Positions 1 to 11,173 of a stretch of DNA of 64,000 nt are shown here, piece after piece. Both the position numbers and the translations under genes were made by a program. The DNA is from Crotalaria pallida. Lineage: Eukaryota; Streptophyta; Magnoliopsida; Fabales; Fabaceae. Below the pieces are notes generated by a model that searched no databases, was not told the origin of the DNA, and saw nothing but the letters and a program-made list of their open reading frames with translations. Each line of letters opens with the position of its first letter. Position 1 is the first letter of the stretch. Where the stretch lies: assembly GCA_037953625.1 (NCBI GenBank), contig CM075649.1:100569290-100633289 (forward strand). Direction: 5' to 3'.

Positions 1-26
1 CCCCTCTCGCACTCGTTCCGCTGCCC

Positions 27-1349
27 ATGAGGCAGCCACGGAGCGAGGGCCTACCAGGGCCTCGAGTCACGGACCCGGCTCTCGCGAAGAGCCACGGTGG
101 TCAGACTTGCGGTTCGGAACCCTCCAAAGGGGACGGTAGGGTGGAGCGATCAGAGGGGAATTCCCATCTCTCAACGGGATTTGCAAAGGTTACCAACGAG
201 ATCATCGAAGTGCTAAAGCGCCAGACGACTATGATCGAACACCAAAACTCGGTCATAGCCGACCTGCAACAAACAACAATGGCCCAGATTGCGCGGGCTA
301 ATTAGTATGAAAGCCCCACACCTATGGAAGGACCTGCAGCAGACTTACCCCCACCCCCTCCTCTCAATCCAAATATGCCACCATCACAAAAAGTTTCTTC
401 CTCTTTTCCCAACACTTTCCCGACGTCGGCGGTCCACCCCGACCACTATCTGATGGGACACTCTTCTCACCCTGGCCACCCCTATTACGATGAAATCATG
501 GCTTTCAGGACACCACAACAGTATCCTTGGCAAGCCAACATTTAGAGGTACACCGGCACCACCAACCCTGCTAACCATATCGCCAATTATGAGTCGGCGG
601 TACTGTACTACGGCAGCGAGGACAGCATGAAGTGTCGGGCCTTCCCACTAACCCTCAGCGAAGGCGCGTTGACTTGGTTCGGCGCCCTGCCCCCAAGATC
701 TATCCGATCTTGGAACGAACGAAATCACGCCTTCCTAAACAGGTACTCCACTAGCCTGGCACCCCCGAGATCGGATCACACCCTAGCAGGGATCACCCAA
801 AAATCGGGTGAAATGCTGAGAGAGTACCTCACGAGGTTCGTGAATGAAGCTGGCAAGATTCACTCGTTGGAACCTGGGGTATCGGTCCTGCTCTGCCTAC
901 AGGGACTCCTTCCCGGGGAATTTCGGAACTCGTTGATTGGGAAGCCGCCCAAGACCATGAACAAACTTCGCGAGAGATCATTGAAGTTCGTAAATTGGGA
1001 AGAGTTCCACCGAGGACAGGCAGCTCGCCTGGCGAGCAAGGACCAAGTGGAGGGCCCGAAAGAAGAGAAGGGAAAAGAGAAGAAGGAAAAAGGGGTGAAG
1101 AAAACATCAATCCCCAAGGTTAGATTCGATGAGTACACTCCTCTCATGGCCTCAAAAAGCCTGATTTGGAAGGAGACTTTGGCAGCGGAACTGAAGGGGG
1201 TTACAAGAACTCCAACTTTGAAGAAAGGGTACCAAAAGGACAGGACTAGGTACTGCGAGCACCATGGCAGGTACGGGCACACCACCGACCAATGCACCTG
1301 GCTTAAGGATTTAATCGAATAGATGATCCGAGAGAGTCGACTCCGCTAG
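27..1349 (+). pseudogene. gag: Tat-like gag with in-frame TAG stops
   Basis: One reading frame runs from the ATG at 27 through the gag domain to the protease. It is broken by TAG codons at 303-305, 543-545, 1320-1322 and 1347-1349 but shows no frameshift. The retrotransposon gag domain is around 600-1010: the segment with FPLTLSEGALTWF, then a helical stretch ending in WEEFHRGQAARL, is the usual Ty3/Gypsy capsid signature. A lysine/glutamate-rich linker follows (about 1040-1110). CEHHGRYGHTTDQC near 1255-1295 is a zinc-knuckle-like Cys/His motif of the Tat type. Gag would form virus-like particles that package element RNA. All four stops are TAG, each one C-to-T change from CAG, as expected from deamination of methylated CHG sites. 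Confidence 0.75.
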
Positions 1350-2234
1350 TACACCAAAGATGAAGGATATAAGAGGAAGAAAGACCCACCCAGACGAAGG
1401 AGCGGGTCTCCCCCTAGAAGAGAAAGGGAGAGGAGCCCCACTCCCCAGGCAGCCGCCAACCCGCCACCAACACAACAAGAGGATGACGCCGAGGACTCCC
1501 AGCACGATTACCGGGTCATAGTAATCGCGGGAAGATTCACAAGCGGGGGAGAAAAGAGGGCGGACAGGAAGCGGTACGTCAACCAAGTCTTATCGATGAG
1601 AAAAAGACCCGAACAACCGAAGCAGAGGGGAAAAAGCATTTTGTTATGCTTCAGGGACGAAGATTTGAAAGACATACTACCAAACCACGATGGCCACATG
1701 GTCATCGCCGCTCGCATTGGTAGGTACCAGGTCGAAAGGCTTTTGGTTGACCAAGGGAGCTCGGCAGATATCATTTTTCTCCCTGCCTTCAAGGCCATGA
1801 AACTGAGCATGTCTGACCTCACCCCAATGGAAGGGCATCTCGTTGGTTTTACTGGAGACACCATCGACCCCTTGGGACATATTCACTTGCCAATCTGCAT
1901 GGGGACCGGGACTATAGCACGAACCGAAATGATTAAGTTCCTCGTGGTCGACTTCCCTTCAGCTTATAACAGCATTCTGGGCAGACCATGCCTTTTTGCT
2001 TTTCGAGCTGTAGTCTCTATGGTCCACTTAGCACTGAAGTTCGTTGGAACGAATGACCATGTTATCATAGTCCGAGCAAACCAAGCAGCTCGCAAATGCC
2101 ACAACGCGAGCCTGAGAAAAACTAAGAATCAACACGAACACCCAACAGCTATGGTCAAGCCAACGGATACTCGGAAGCCACCAAAACAGCAAAAGCCGAC
2201 GACCAGCCGGAGCAACTCTTTGGGAATTCGTTAA
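1350..2234 (+). pseudogene. Retropepsin-like aspartic protease region of the Tat-like element
   Basis: This continues the gag frame and is open from the TAG at 1347 to TAA at 2232-2234. An arginine- and proline-rich linker comes first. The protease follows, with the active-site motif DQGSSAD near 1750-1770 (family form D-T/S/Q-G-S/A) and the flap-side NSILGRPCL motif near 1970-1990 typical of plant Gypsy proteases. The enzyme would cleave the gag-pol polyprotein. The frame ends just before a 21-bp tandem repeat; reverse transcriptase, RNase H and integrase do not follow. The open reading suggests recent loss of function or use in trans; expression is unknown. Confidence 0.7.
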
Positions 2235-2256
2235 AAAAAAGGCATGGGTGGTACAG

Positions 2257-2361
2257 AGTCCTTGGCACGACTCAATCAGTCCTTGGCACAGCTCAATCAG
2301 CCCTTGGGACAACTCAATCAGTCCTTGGCACAGCTCAATCAGCCCTTGGCACAACACAATT
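2257..2361 (+). repeat. Five tandem copies of a 21-bp unit
   Basis: Five units in register, each of the form AG(T/C)CCTTGG.ACA..TCAAT(C/T), occupy 2257-2361 directly after the protease stop. The 21-bp period is a multiple of three, so the minus strand reads as a run of seven-residue repeats (CQGLIEL type). Tat and Ogre elements often carry tandem repeats between coding region and 3' LTR, so I read this as non-coding element structure. Confidence 0.85.
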
Positions 2362-2989
2362 AGATCCCACCAGGATCTCATACAACCGAGTTGGAGCAAC
2401 AGCCCCTAGGTAAAGAAGGATAGCTAAAAAATTCCATCTTTCATTTCCCATACCACTACGATCTACGCGTACTCAGTATCATGGGAAATACGTTTATACT
2501 CGAATTACACTCGAGCAAATCTTGTACTTCGCCCTATCAGAAAACGGCAATTTTAAACTTTCTCTACATGAACTCGTTCATCACGTACTTATTCCTTACG
2601 CGCAGCAGACCACTGACGTCTAACACCAAAACTTTATACATAACTCATAAACGAGTGTATAACAGTAAAAGTACAACGATGCTCGAGAAACAATCTAGTC
2701 ATTTAACATGACTAACGAGCTAGTCTAGACATTTTACTATGGCTAAAAACGCGCAATGATCGGGACCGAGGAACCAACCTTGGCCAAAGGTCTGCGTTTC
2801 GAAGCTCGTAAAACGTACAGTTCATACAGACAAAAACAAAGTCCATTTTCTCGAAAACAGGCCTCAACAGGCTTACAATGGGTTTTACAAAAAGGAAAAG
2901 TACAGAACCCACAAACGAGATCTCTGAAAAAGAAAAAGAAAAATCAGTCCTCGACATCCGAGAATACAACAAAGTCCTTGTCGAAAGAG
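2362..2989. other. Non-coding part of the Tat element between tandem repeat and antisense ORF
   Basis: No coding region is evident. Diverged homologous sequence lies at about 45800-46270 in the second Tat copy: both have the succession of an ATGAACTCGTT box, a CGACGCCTAAC/TGACGTCTAAC box and GAGTGTATAACA. This shows the block is a regular part of the element. Confidence 0.55.
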
Positions 2990-5039
2990 ACATGGGGTGC
3001 ATGCTTAGGAGGATCGGGCAGGTTGGGAGCATTCAAGTCAACTTCAGCTCCATTATGACGGCTAACCAACTTCCCATCCTACAAGAAAAAATACGGATCA
3101 GCCCCCGAAACCCTCAAATCAAGACCAGGGTTAAGCAACTGCAGCTGTTCAATCGTATTCGAAAACTGGTCTCCATGACTCTGCCCCCAATAAAAAATAT
3201 TCTCGGCAGCATCAACCTTATGTTTCAGAGCCTTGCCTCTCATCCTCTTAAATCGCCCTTGGAGACGAGTAATCTCCTCGGAAAGTCTCTGGGAGGATTC
3301 GGCGGAGAACCTCTCCAACGAAGCATAGTCGGCCTGAATCTTCCCCAGATTCTCCCGATTAATGCGATCGCATTCCTCTGAGGAAGCCCGGACCTTCCCT
3401 AGCTCCTCCTGTGAAGAACGCTCCCTCTCTACCAGGTCGGCATGAACCTTCTTCTGTTTCTCTTGAGCTTGCCTCTCTCGCTCTTCCAGCTGTTGAATGG
3501 CATTGGCCTGCTTCATTTGAATCTCGGTCAGCCTCGCAATTTCATCTTTGTAATTGGCCTCCCGATCTATGAATGTCCTTCTCCTCTCCCTCTCCTCGGC
3601 TGAGAGAGAAAAGGAGACTTCACCAGCATGATCGGCCACACAATACAATAGTTTGGCGCTCCGAAGCAAGTACTTCGCCATCAGGTTGGCCTCCTGGCAC
3701 CTTGAAATCCCATTCTGATCACACCACCTTTGGTCATCAGCAGCTGACTTGATTGTATTCCGAAGATCCCGAGGAATGACCTCAAGATCCTAGACAGAAA
3801 ACTCCTTCGCAGAAGGGCCACCGGCGTGATCCGAGGGCAAGGGATCCGAGCTGGAAAAGACCCTCGCTCGGCCATGACCCGTCTTCTTCCTTAGAGACAG
3901 GGGCTGGTCATATGATGACACCTCCTCTTGCACGTGATCGATGGGAGTGGGACCAGGGGCAAGCCGCGAAGAGGAAGCATCAGCCAAAACTCGGTCGAAA
4001 AGAGCTGGCCGGGGAGAAGCGCCCGGCGAAGACCGAACCTTGGGAGGCCAAGTTTCAGAACCTGGCTGCGAAGATGAAGCATCAATCGAATCTTGCCTAT
4101 GATGCTTCTGCCCTCGAACAGCTTGGGTAGGGGCCGAGGAAGCACGATGTACGGCGGAGGACGGAGCTCGTGGAATTTTTGTTGGGGATCCTCCCCTCCG
4201 CATCTTAAACTCGGTAAACAGATCCACTGAAAGAAAAATAGGCAAGGGTAAAAAAAAAGCATGCATGGCCTACCAAGCTTTATCGGAACCGAGTCAAGAG
4301 GAAGGGAAATGATTTGAAACACATCTATTTGACCACTCTCCTCACGGTATTGGTGAAGACTAAGATAGCCGTTCCTATCCAGATCAGACATCCTCATCCA
4401 GTCAGGCTCAAACGCCTCGAGTCGGTGTGTTTAAAAATCTTGAGACCAAGCCAAGGAAAACCTAGGCTGATCTCCGCTCATGAACCAGCACTCTCCCCGA
4501 CCAATGAACCGGTACTTGAAGTAACAAAACTGGAAGGACTCTCACTCCCCACTACAGTAAAGGATGTCATATCCGGGGCGAGCTCGGAAAACCACTCAAG
4601 TCCTCCCAGCACATCTCCCTTCAACTACTGCTGGGAAAGGATGATAAACAAAGAGGAAGACGTCGACACTGAAGTCAATGGCCGCAACAGTGCAGAAAAC
4701 CTGCAAACCCCGAGCAATGGCCCAGGCATTAGGATGAAGTTGGGAGGGAGCCACCCCCAAGCGACAAAGCAAGATAATCTAAAAGTCCGAGAAGGGAAGC
4801 TTCACTCCCAGCCGAATTATTGGCTCCTCATAGAAGAAGAACTCTTGAGCACTGCGCGACAAAGGACGACATACTCGGTCATCGTCACTAGCGGGAGCCA
4901 CAACATAGGCACTTCCAATATTGTCAGTAGGGCAGGGAAGCACAAATTCCTTGACATGCCCTAGACTCGTAGTGCGTGACACGACGTCGAGTATGTTGGG
5001 ATGGACCCATCTGCATTTGGTGGCATAAGAAGGGAGCAC
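2990..5039 (-). pseudogene. Antisense extra ORF of the Tat element (putative gypsy-type transposon protein with coiled coil)
   Basis: Read on the minus strand. The N-terminal part (5039-4640) has a cysteine/proline-rich start, EFFFYEEPIIRLGVKLPFSDF and then LGVAPSQLHPNAW. This matches my recollection of the plant family named putative gypsy-type transposon (Transposase_28, PF04195). One in-frame TAG (4776-4778) and a later stop break it. A middle exon (about 4397-4274) has GYLSLHQYREESGQIDVFQI; a short intron (4273-4227) joins it to a serine/proline-rich linker. The C-terminal part (3681-3079) is a long coiled coil rich in Glu, Arg and Gln with LTEIQMKQANAIQQLEERE. A stop at 3079-3081 is followed by conserved tail sequence to about 2990. 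The function of such antisense ORFs is unknown. The second copy at 46275-57620 shows conservation of all parts. Confidence 0.65.
4227..4273 (-). other. Candidate intron in the antisense ORF, Tat copy 1
   Basis: On the minus strand the exon ends AAGCTTG before GTAGGC (donor GT at 4273-4272), and the intron ends TTTCTTTCAG (AG at 4228-4227). Splicing joins the exons in phase 1 to read KL-V-DLFTEFK. The second copy has the same junction at the same residue with a different intron length (58 versus 47 nt). 47 nt is short for a plant intron. Confidence 0.55.
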
Positions 5040-5525
5040 GAGCCGATGAGCACCATTAGATGCGTTACGCGTCTTTCCTGGGAAAAACAGAGAGGTTGGA
5101 TTACGGAAAGTATATAAGTTCCAGGGTTCACGCTAATCCTACTTCGCCATCGTCCTAATATACCTCCTAACTCCCACTAAGGAACGACCTCCCTCCTCAG
5201 CCACATTTCGGGAATCCCCCTTATTGCCCCGCATGAATAACACGAAGAAACCTGAAGAACTCAGTGGTCAGCAATTTGCTGGCCCCTTCGAGGAAGCACA
5301 CAGAACACCCCCTGGGGGGCTCAAGCGTAAAGAGGAAGCCCACACAACTTCCCAAACCCACCGGCACGGTGGGGGAAAATGAAAAACCTCCTTGACACCA
5401 CCGCTGTCACTACCATCCCCCAGTAGAACACCCCCTCCAGAAGAAACACCACCAGGGAAAATGAAAAAAGGAAAAAGAAATAGAAAAAAAACAAAAAACA
5501 AAAAAAGAATAAATAAAAAAGAAAG
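5040..5525. other. Tat region upstream of the antisense ORF
   Basis: No coding region. A TATATAAG match lies on the plus strand at 5111-5118. The stretch from 5460 is A-rich (poly-purine with AAAAAAGAAAA). It ends at the GAAAG target site of the inverted Athila insertion and resumes at 27774. Confidence 0.4.
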
Positions 5526-6350
5526 TGTTGGACTATCGGCAAGTATACCGGGTCACAGGTAATAAAGAGTAAGTAAATTATCGTTCCACAGGGGATTGCA
5601 AATTGTTTTTAATTTATTTCACCTAGATGCGGCTACTATGTGAAACTTGTATTGGTTTTGGGTTTAGAATGAGGAGTGTAGAATTAAAAGAATGAAACAA
5701 ATCAGAAAACAAAAAAGGTTTAGAAACAATTATGGAAAAGGTTAGGAACTTGGTTTCATTGTAGGATCAGGTTATTAATTATGAAAATCTGTTTTTCAAT
5801 AAATCAAAAACTCCAGAAACAATAAAAGTTATATCTCTCATGTCTTTTACGTTTCTTACACCTTAATCCCTTAAGTGAGTTCTAGTTTATAAGAGTTATA
5901 CAATTACCCAAAAATATTCCTACAAATTGAATAATTATATTGTTTGGTTGAAAGGCCTAATCTTAATCCTAATTTTCCAATTAAGGTTCAAATTACCACA
6001 ACAAAACATAAAGTTGCAAATTCTATGAATTGTAATTAAAACGCAGCCAAACAATTGATTTAAAAGAAAAAACATTAATTCATAAATAAACAGCCAAATT
6101 AAGATCCATACAAATCCACCCTATTCCTAACAAGAGGTTCAGTTACACATATTGGAAGAAGAAGAAGAAGGAATGGGAAAAACAAATCATCATGGACAAT
6201 AATCAATTTACCCCCAAGAGATCTTCAATCTTCAAGTGGAATCCTCCAACAATGTTGATCTCCAATCCTTGTGCCTTGTCTCCTTGCTCTCAATTGCAAA
6301 ACCAGCCTCTCTTCTCTGAAAAGTCTACCAAACAAAATGCTAAATCCTAG

Positions 6351-6360
6351 TATATATAGA
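6351..6360 (-). promoter_or_regulatory. TATA box of the element B LTR
   Basis: TCTATATATA on the minus strand, repeated at the same LTR position in the other copy (27220-27229). Its place within the LTR suits the U3/R boundary. Confidence 0.5.
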
Positions 6361-6371
6361 CAAAGCTAATC

Positions 6372-6512
6372 CTAAAATAAATCTATAAATAAATCTTAAA
6401 GATAAATCTTAAATAAATCTAGGATAAATAATCTAGAATAAATAATCTAGAATAAATCTAGAATAATTAATCTAGAATAAATCTAAAATAAATCTAAAAG
6501 ATAAATCTATCA
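6372..6512. repeat. AT-rich tandem repeat of a TCTAGAATAAA-like unit
   Basis: Roughly ten imperfect copies of an 11-14 bp unit containing ATCTAGAATAAAT. The same array is in the sister LTR at about 27240-27365 but is absent from element A LTRs, where AT-rich but non-repetitive sequence lies at that position. It therefore marks a subfamily difference. Confidence 0.7.
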
Positions 6513-6954
6513 GAAATCTCAATCAGAATCCTCAAAAGCGAAATAGATAGGCCCCATTGGGCCTGCTGCGGGGGACGCGCACCTGGGCGCCCAGAGCCAC
6601 ACGCCTGGGCGCACAGGTTAGATTGATGCTTGCTGACCGGGGTGAGCGCGCCTGGGCATGGGAATCTCCACGCCTGGGTGTGCCAGCCCTGCTCCGACTC
6701 CGTTTCGCTCCGTTCTTTGCGCCATTTTCAAGATCCTTTCATCCTCTTTTCAGCTCCATAATTATTTTCTTCAATTAAGCTCTGAAAGTACCAGAAACAT
6801 ACACAAAACGGATCAAAACATTCAAAGGATTCTAAATTACCTAACTTCCTAAAAACTATACAAAAAGTCCTAAATTTACAAGAGAAACAAGTCAAATCCA
6901 TAGTAAAAGGGAGTCTAAATCATGCTCAAAACATCATATATTGGACCCAAATCA

Positions 6955-7436
6955 CTCCCCCAAACTTAGTATTTTGCATGTCCCAGGCAAAAGTAAAATA
7001 AAAACTCTAGAACACAAGACTACCCTCTAAATCAAAACGTACACACCTAATCTAGGACTTCGACTCACAGACTCAGACACTTATTTTCACAAGCAATTCA
7101 TACAATCAAAACCTGGTTAGAGAAACAAACTCAAAAAGAACCAATGATTAGTGAACACTCTCAACCTCACAGTGTATATCTCTCATGTGTATCAAGGGTT
7201 ATATATATGTAGTTTACTCAAGTTCATACAATGACAATGTGTTACCATATGCTTGACCATAGACCCAAATCTCCACTGAAACTATTGAATGCACACAAAA
7301 ATCAAAAGGTCTTTAATTGGGTTGTAATGAGGCCAAGGCTAAAAGTGTTAGGTGGGATAAAAGAAAGAAAGGATAAAACTAAGGGCTAAAATGCAAAACC
7401 AAATTTCTCTCTAAAATTATGAATGAGCAATGAATA
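6955..7436 (-). other. 3' non-coding internal region of Athila element B
   Basis: Reverse complement of the sequence before element A's 3' LTR (about 17570-18030). It starts with a polypurine-tract complement (CTCCCCCAAACTTAG) next to the LTR. It breaks off at the GAATA target site of element A (7432-7436) and resumes at 20963. Confidence 0.75.
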
Positions 7437-8717
7437 TGATTTGGTTCTAATATATGATGTTTTTGGGGCTTGATTTCACTTCCATTTACTATGGTTTTAG
7501 CTTGTTTCTCTTGTAAATATAGGTTGTTTTTGTTAGTTTTAGGAATTTTTTATTAGTTTAGATTCCCTTGAACATTTTGATCCGTTTTGGGTATGTTTCA
7601 GGTACTTTTAGAGCTTAATTGAAGAAAATAATTATGGAGCTGAAAAGAGGACGAAAGGACCTTGAAAATGGCGCAAGAACGGAGTGAAACGGAGTCGGAA
7701 GTTGTCCCGGACGCCCAGGCGTGGAACTTCCCACGCTTCGGCGTGTGAGCAGTGTTAAACCCCACTGACCAGACCTGGGTGCCCAGGCGTGCGGCCCCGG
7801 GCGCGCAGTACTCGTGCAGGCCCAGTTGGGCTTAATTCTGATGCGTTTTTCAAGGATTTTCTTAGGATTTGTAAATATTTATTTATTCTAGGATTAGAAA
7901 CTAGGTTAGCAGCTTTTAGAGAGGGAGATTACATGATTTTGGAGAGCTTTAGAGGAGAAGAAGATCGAAGATTGGAAGATTGAAGATCTCTTCGCGGTAA
8001 TCCTAATTGTGTATCATTATGGATTACTCTTCTACTGTTTTTGTTCTTATTTTCTCAATGTGTAACTGAAACCCTCGTGTTAGGAATTGGTGAATTTGTA
8101 TGGATTAGTTTATTATGAATTGATGTTTTTCCGTTCCTAAATCAAGTGTTTGATTGTATTTTCACTGTTATGCATGGAAGTAGCTAATCTATGTTTTGGA
8201 TTTCTAATTCTTCAATTGAGAGATTAGGAATTAGAATAGGCCTTCAATCAAACAATATAATTATTCAACTTGTAGGGATACTTTTGGGTAATTTAATAAC
8301 TTGTTATAAATTCCACTGTTCTTAATTAATGGTTATTCAATGGTTTAATAACTTAAGGGATTAAGGATTATCAAGTTGAATAATAAACAGTAATTGCATA
8401 AGAGAAATCTAGTAATTACTACCTTAGGAATTTGTTCTTGATTTAGGGAAAAACATATATTCATGATAAATAAACAACGCCTATAATGAAACCATGTTCC
8501 TAACTCGTTTTCTTAAATTGCTTAACCACTTTTATTTAATTTCTATTTTTATTTTATTTCAATTCAATCTTAGTTAATTAGTTACAAACCTACAGATTTC
8601 ACTTTTAACTACTCTTTAGTGAGAATTAATTGAACAATTTGCAATCCCTGAGGGACGATATCTGGTCTTATTGACTATATTACTTGTCGATCCGGTATAC
8701 TTGCCGAAAGTCCAACA
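7437..8717 (+). repeat. 5' LTR of Athila element A
   Basis: Starts TGATTTGGTTCTAATATATG and ends GTCCAACA; the primer-binding site follows after six bases. A GC-rich block at about 7680-7830 (CGCCCAGGCGTGG) interrupts AT-rich sequence and is repeated in the 3' LTR. Confidence 0.9.
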
Positions 8718-8723
8718 AGTTTT

Positions 8724-8740
8724 TGGCGCCGTTGCCGGGG
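8724..8740 (+). other. Primer-binding site (tRNA-Asp type)
   Basis: TGGCGCCGTTGCCGGGG, the 18-nt type of primer-binding site known from Athila elements and complementary to the 3' end of tRNA-Asp, lies six bases after the 5' LTR. It primes minus-strand DNA synthesis. Confidence 0.85.
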
Positions 8741-11173
8741 ATTGAAATTCGTTTCAATTAGTTTTCGGTACTTAGTAGTAGTTTTAGGTGAATTTTTTTT
8801 TTAGTGTTCTTGTCTCGACAGGTTTTGCGTAATCTTTTTGTTGTTTTTGTGATCTGCAGGTAACACTATTTATTTAAGTGCAAAGAGGAAGAAGAAACTA
8901 GCACAAGAGGGGAAGGAACAAAATTTGTAGATGGCTGGAGGAGGAGGATCTCACGGATCCTCTCTGCCTCCTCCTCCCCGGAAGACTTTGGCGGATTATG
9001 CAACAGTGGTCCTGGACTTCCTTGCTTCCAGCATAGTCAGGCCAGTCATCACTGCAACTGCATTCGCGATCGATCCGCAATGTAACATCCCGCTCTTTTT
9101 AATACTTTTAGTAAAATAATTAAATGATTTAATATGATGTTTTCAAGATTTGAGTCTCGGAATAAAATTATGATTTCATCATTATATTTGAAATATGTTT
9201 CCTAATCAAAATAAGTATAAATTTGTTATCCTACATTTTCCAAAAATAAAGTAGTACTTTTATTTAATTTAATTAACATTTTGACAGGGAGCTTAAGTAG
9301 CAAGCCTTAGAGGCATTTTTATAAATAGTTTCTTCAGAAAAATATGTTTAACTTAATATTTTGAGCGTCCCTGTAAATTTTCATACTGTTCGGAGACTGT
9401 TTTATTTTTAGCTTCTGGACTGGTTTAATATATTACCGATTTAAGTTATATATAATAATCTTCTACTTCAAAATTTTAAATATTATATATTATCAAGTTT
9501 AATATCAAGATTTAGAAAATATATTTACTTTTGAATTTCGATAATTTTTCTTACGCAATAGCTATTCGGAGGGATCGGTAACTTTATTATTTTTCAATCA
9601 GTTTTGAGTAATTCAAAATACAATATTGTTTTACCTAAACTTATTTTATTTTTAGTATCATCCAACTTTTAGTTATAATCCAAAATACCTATATACATTG
9701 ATCCACAAATAAGAGTAGATTATTAAAATATAATAAACATTCCTATATCTACCCATCTGCCCATCAGACCCGTCCCCAAACCAACGCTAGAAAAGAAACA
9801 AAAGAAATAAGCTAAGAGAGAGCATTTGTGAGAAAGAAAGGCTACGAGAGTTCGAGCAGCATAGGGAAAAACAATTGGTTTTTCTCGTCTTCCCGGTCCA
9901 ATAATTCAAGATTCAACCGTTCAATCTCAAATTCTTTTTAGGTATATAATCTCCTCAACTCCCTCTATCCATCTACCTAATTTATTTTATGATCCGTTAA
10001 TATTTTTATTATCCCTATATTTTCAAATTTGGGAAAAAGTGATATATCTTTATTGTATAATGATACATATTTATTGTTTTGACAAAAATGAGTTTATTTG
10101 ATATATATTTTTAATGTTATAATTAGTTTTATCATATGTCCCTATTTAGATTCAACACGTTGTTATTGACCTTGACCCTGGAGCAAGTCGCGGATGTAAA
10201 CGTGACTCTGTCATTATTGCTAGGATTTCCAGGTAAGGGGAGACACTTTTCTACACTTTGAGTTAGGGATACTTAGAGTTTATAATATATTTGGGTTTAA
10301 TAGTTAAATTAGAGTGTGGGTAGCAAAATAGTGGTTGGTAAGAGTTTGATTAGAGATGATTATTGTATTTTTGGGTGATTTTTATATTATTGGAAATAAT
10401 TATGTTAAATCTGCGTTTATATGCTGTTAAAGTAGGAAGTGAAGAACCCTAGGGAGCTGACTTATATTACTGCACTCTGAGACATACCAGAGTATGTCGA
10501 CTGAAATGTCTGATATCTGTGAGAATTTGTTGTGCAAACTAAATGCTAAATGTGTAAAATTGTGTTTGTATGCTAAATGTATATAATTGTGGCTAAATGC
10601 TCAATGTGTATAATTATGATTAGACGCTACATTTGTATTATTTATAAAGTATGGTCGTTTTCCCTAAGTAGAGAACCCAACCAAATTGGTATAAAGTATT
10701 AAAAGGTTGGATTAACAAAAGCAACCTAAAATGAACTAGAAACACGTGCATCCAAGGAGTAAGGTGGACGTTTAGGGGTACAGGGAAAAATATACGTATA
10801 ACGTGAAGGCAAGAGTAACTAGATTGTGCCATTGAAACAATCGCTGAGAATTGTTATGGAAAACTTTGATCCTGCAAAGGACACGGGTTCGCCACACGTG
10901 TTGGGGATTGGTTTTATGCAACCATAATAATTCTGTCAGTTACTTTGGCTTTTCGTGGCCAATTGAGGGTGAGTTCTGCTAAAGCCAATTTGGACAAATC
11001 AAACCAAATTGTATGAGGGACCTTCCTATGTGGAGGTGAAGTACTGTGCAAGCGGGTGAGCGAAGGACCTTCCTAAGTGGAGGTGAAGCACCCAACTAGG
11101 GGTTGAGAAATGCTTACTCCTGGTCGGTTTTTCCCCAGAGTGGAGGGGCAAGTGGGTGAGGAAAAGTATAAAG

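Larger units (their letters stand above)
5526..6954 (-). repeat. 3' LTR of Athila element B (full length, 1429 bp)
   Basis: Minus-strand reading begins TGATTTGGGTCC and ends GTCCAACA. The same termini, direct rather than inverted, bound the LTRs of element A at 7437-8717 and 18031-20962. The matching 562-bp remnant at 27212-27773 has only scattered differences from 6340-6954. Confidence 0.85.

Noticed and set aside
829..1297. Minus-strand frames of 93 and 145 codons opposite gag
   Set aside because: They overlap the gag coding frame, lack any domain and are shadows of its codon composition.
5268..5542. Phe/Leu-rich minus-strand ORFs resembling membrane proteins
   Set aside because: They arise from the A-rich tract at 5460-5520 read as poly-Phe; they cross the Tat/Athila insertion boundary.
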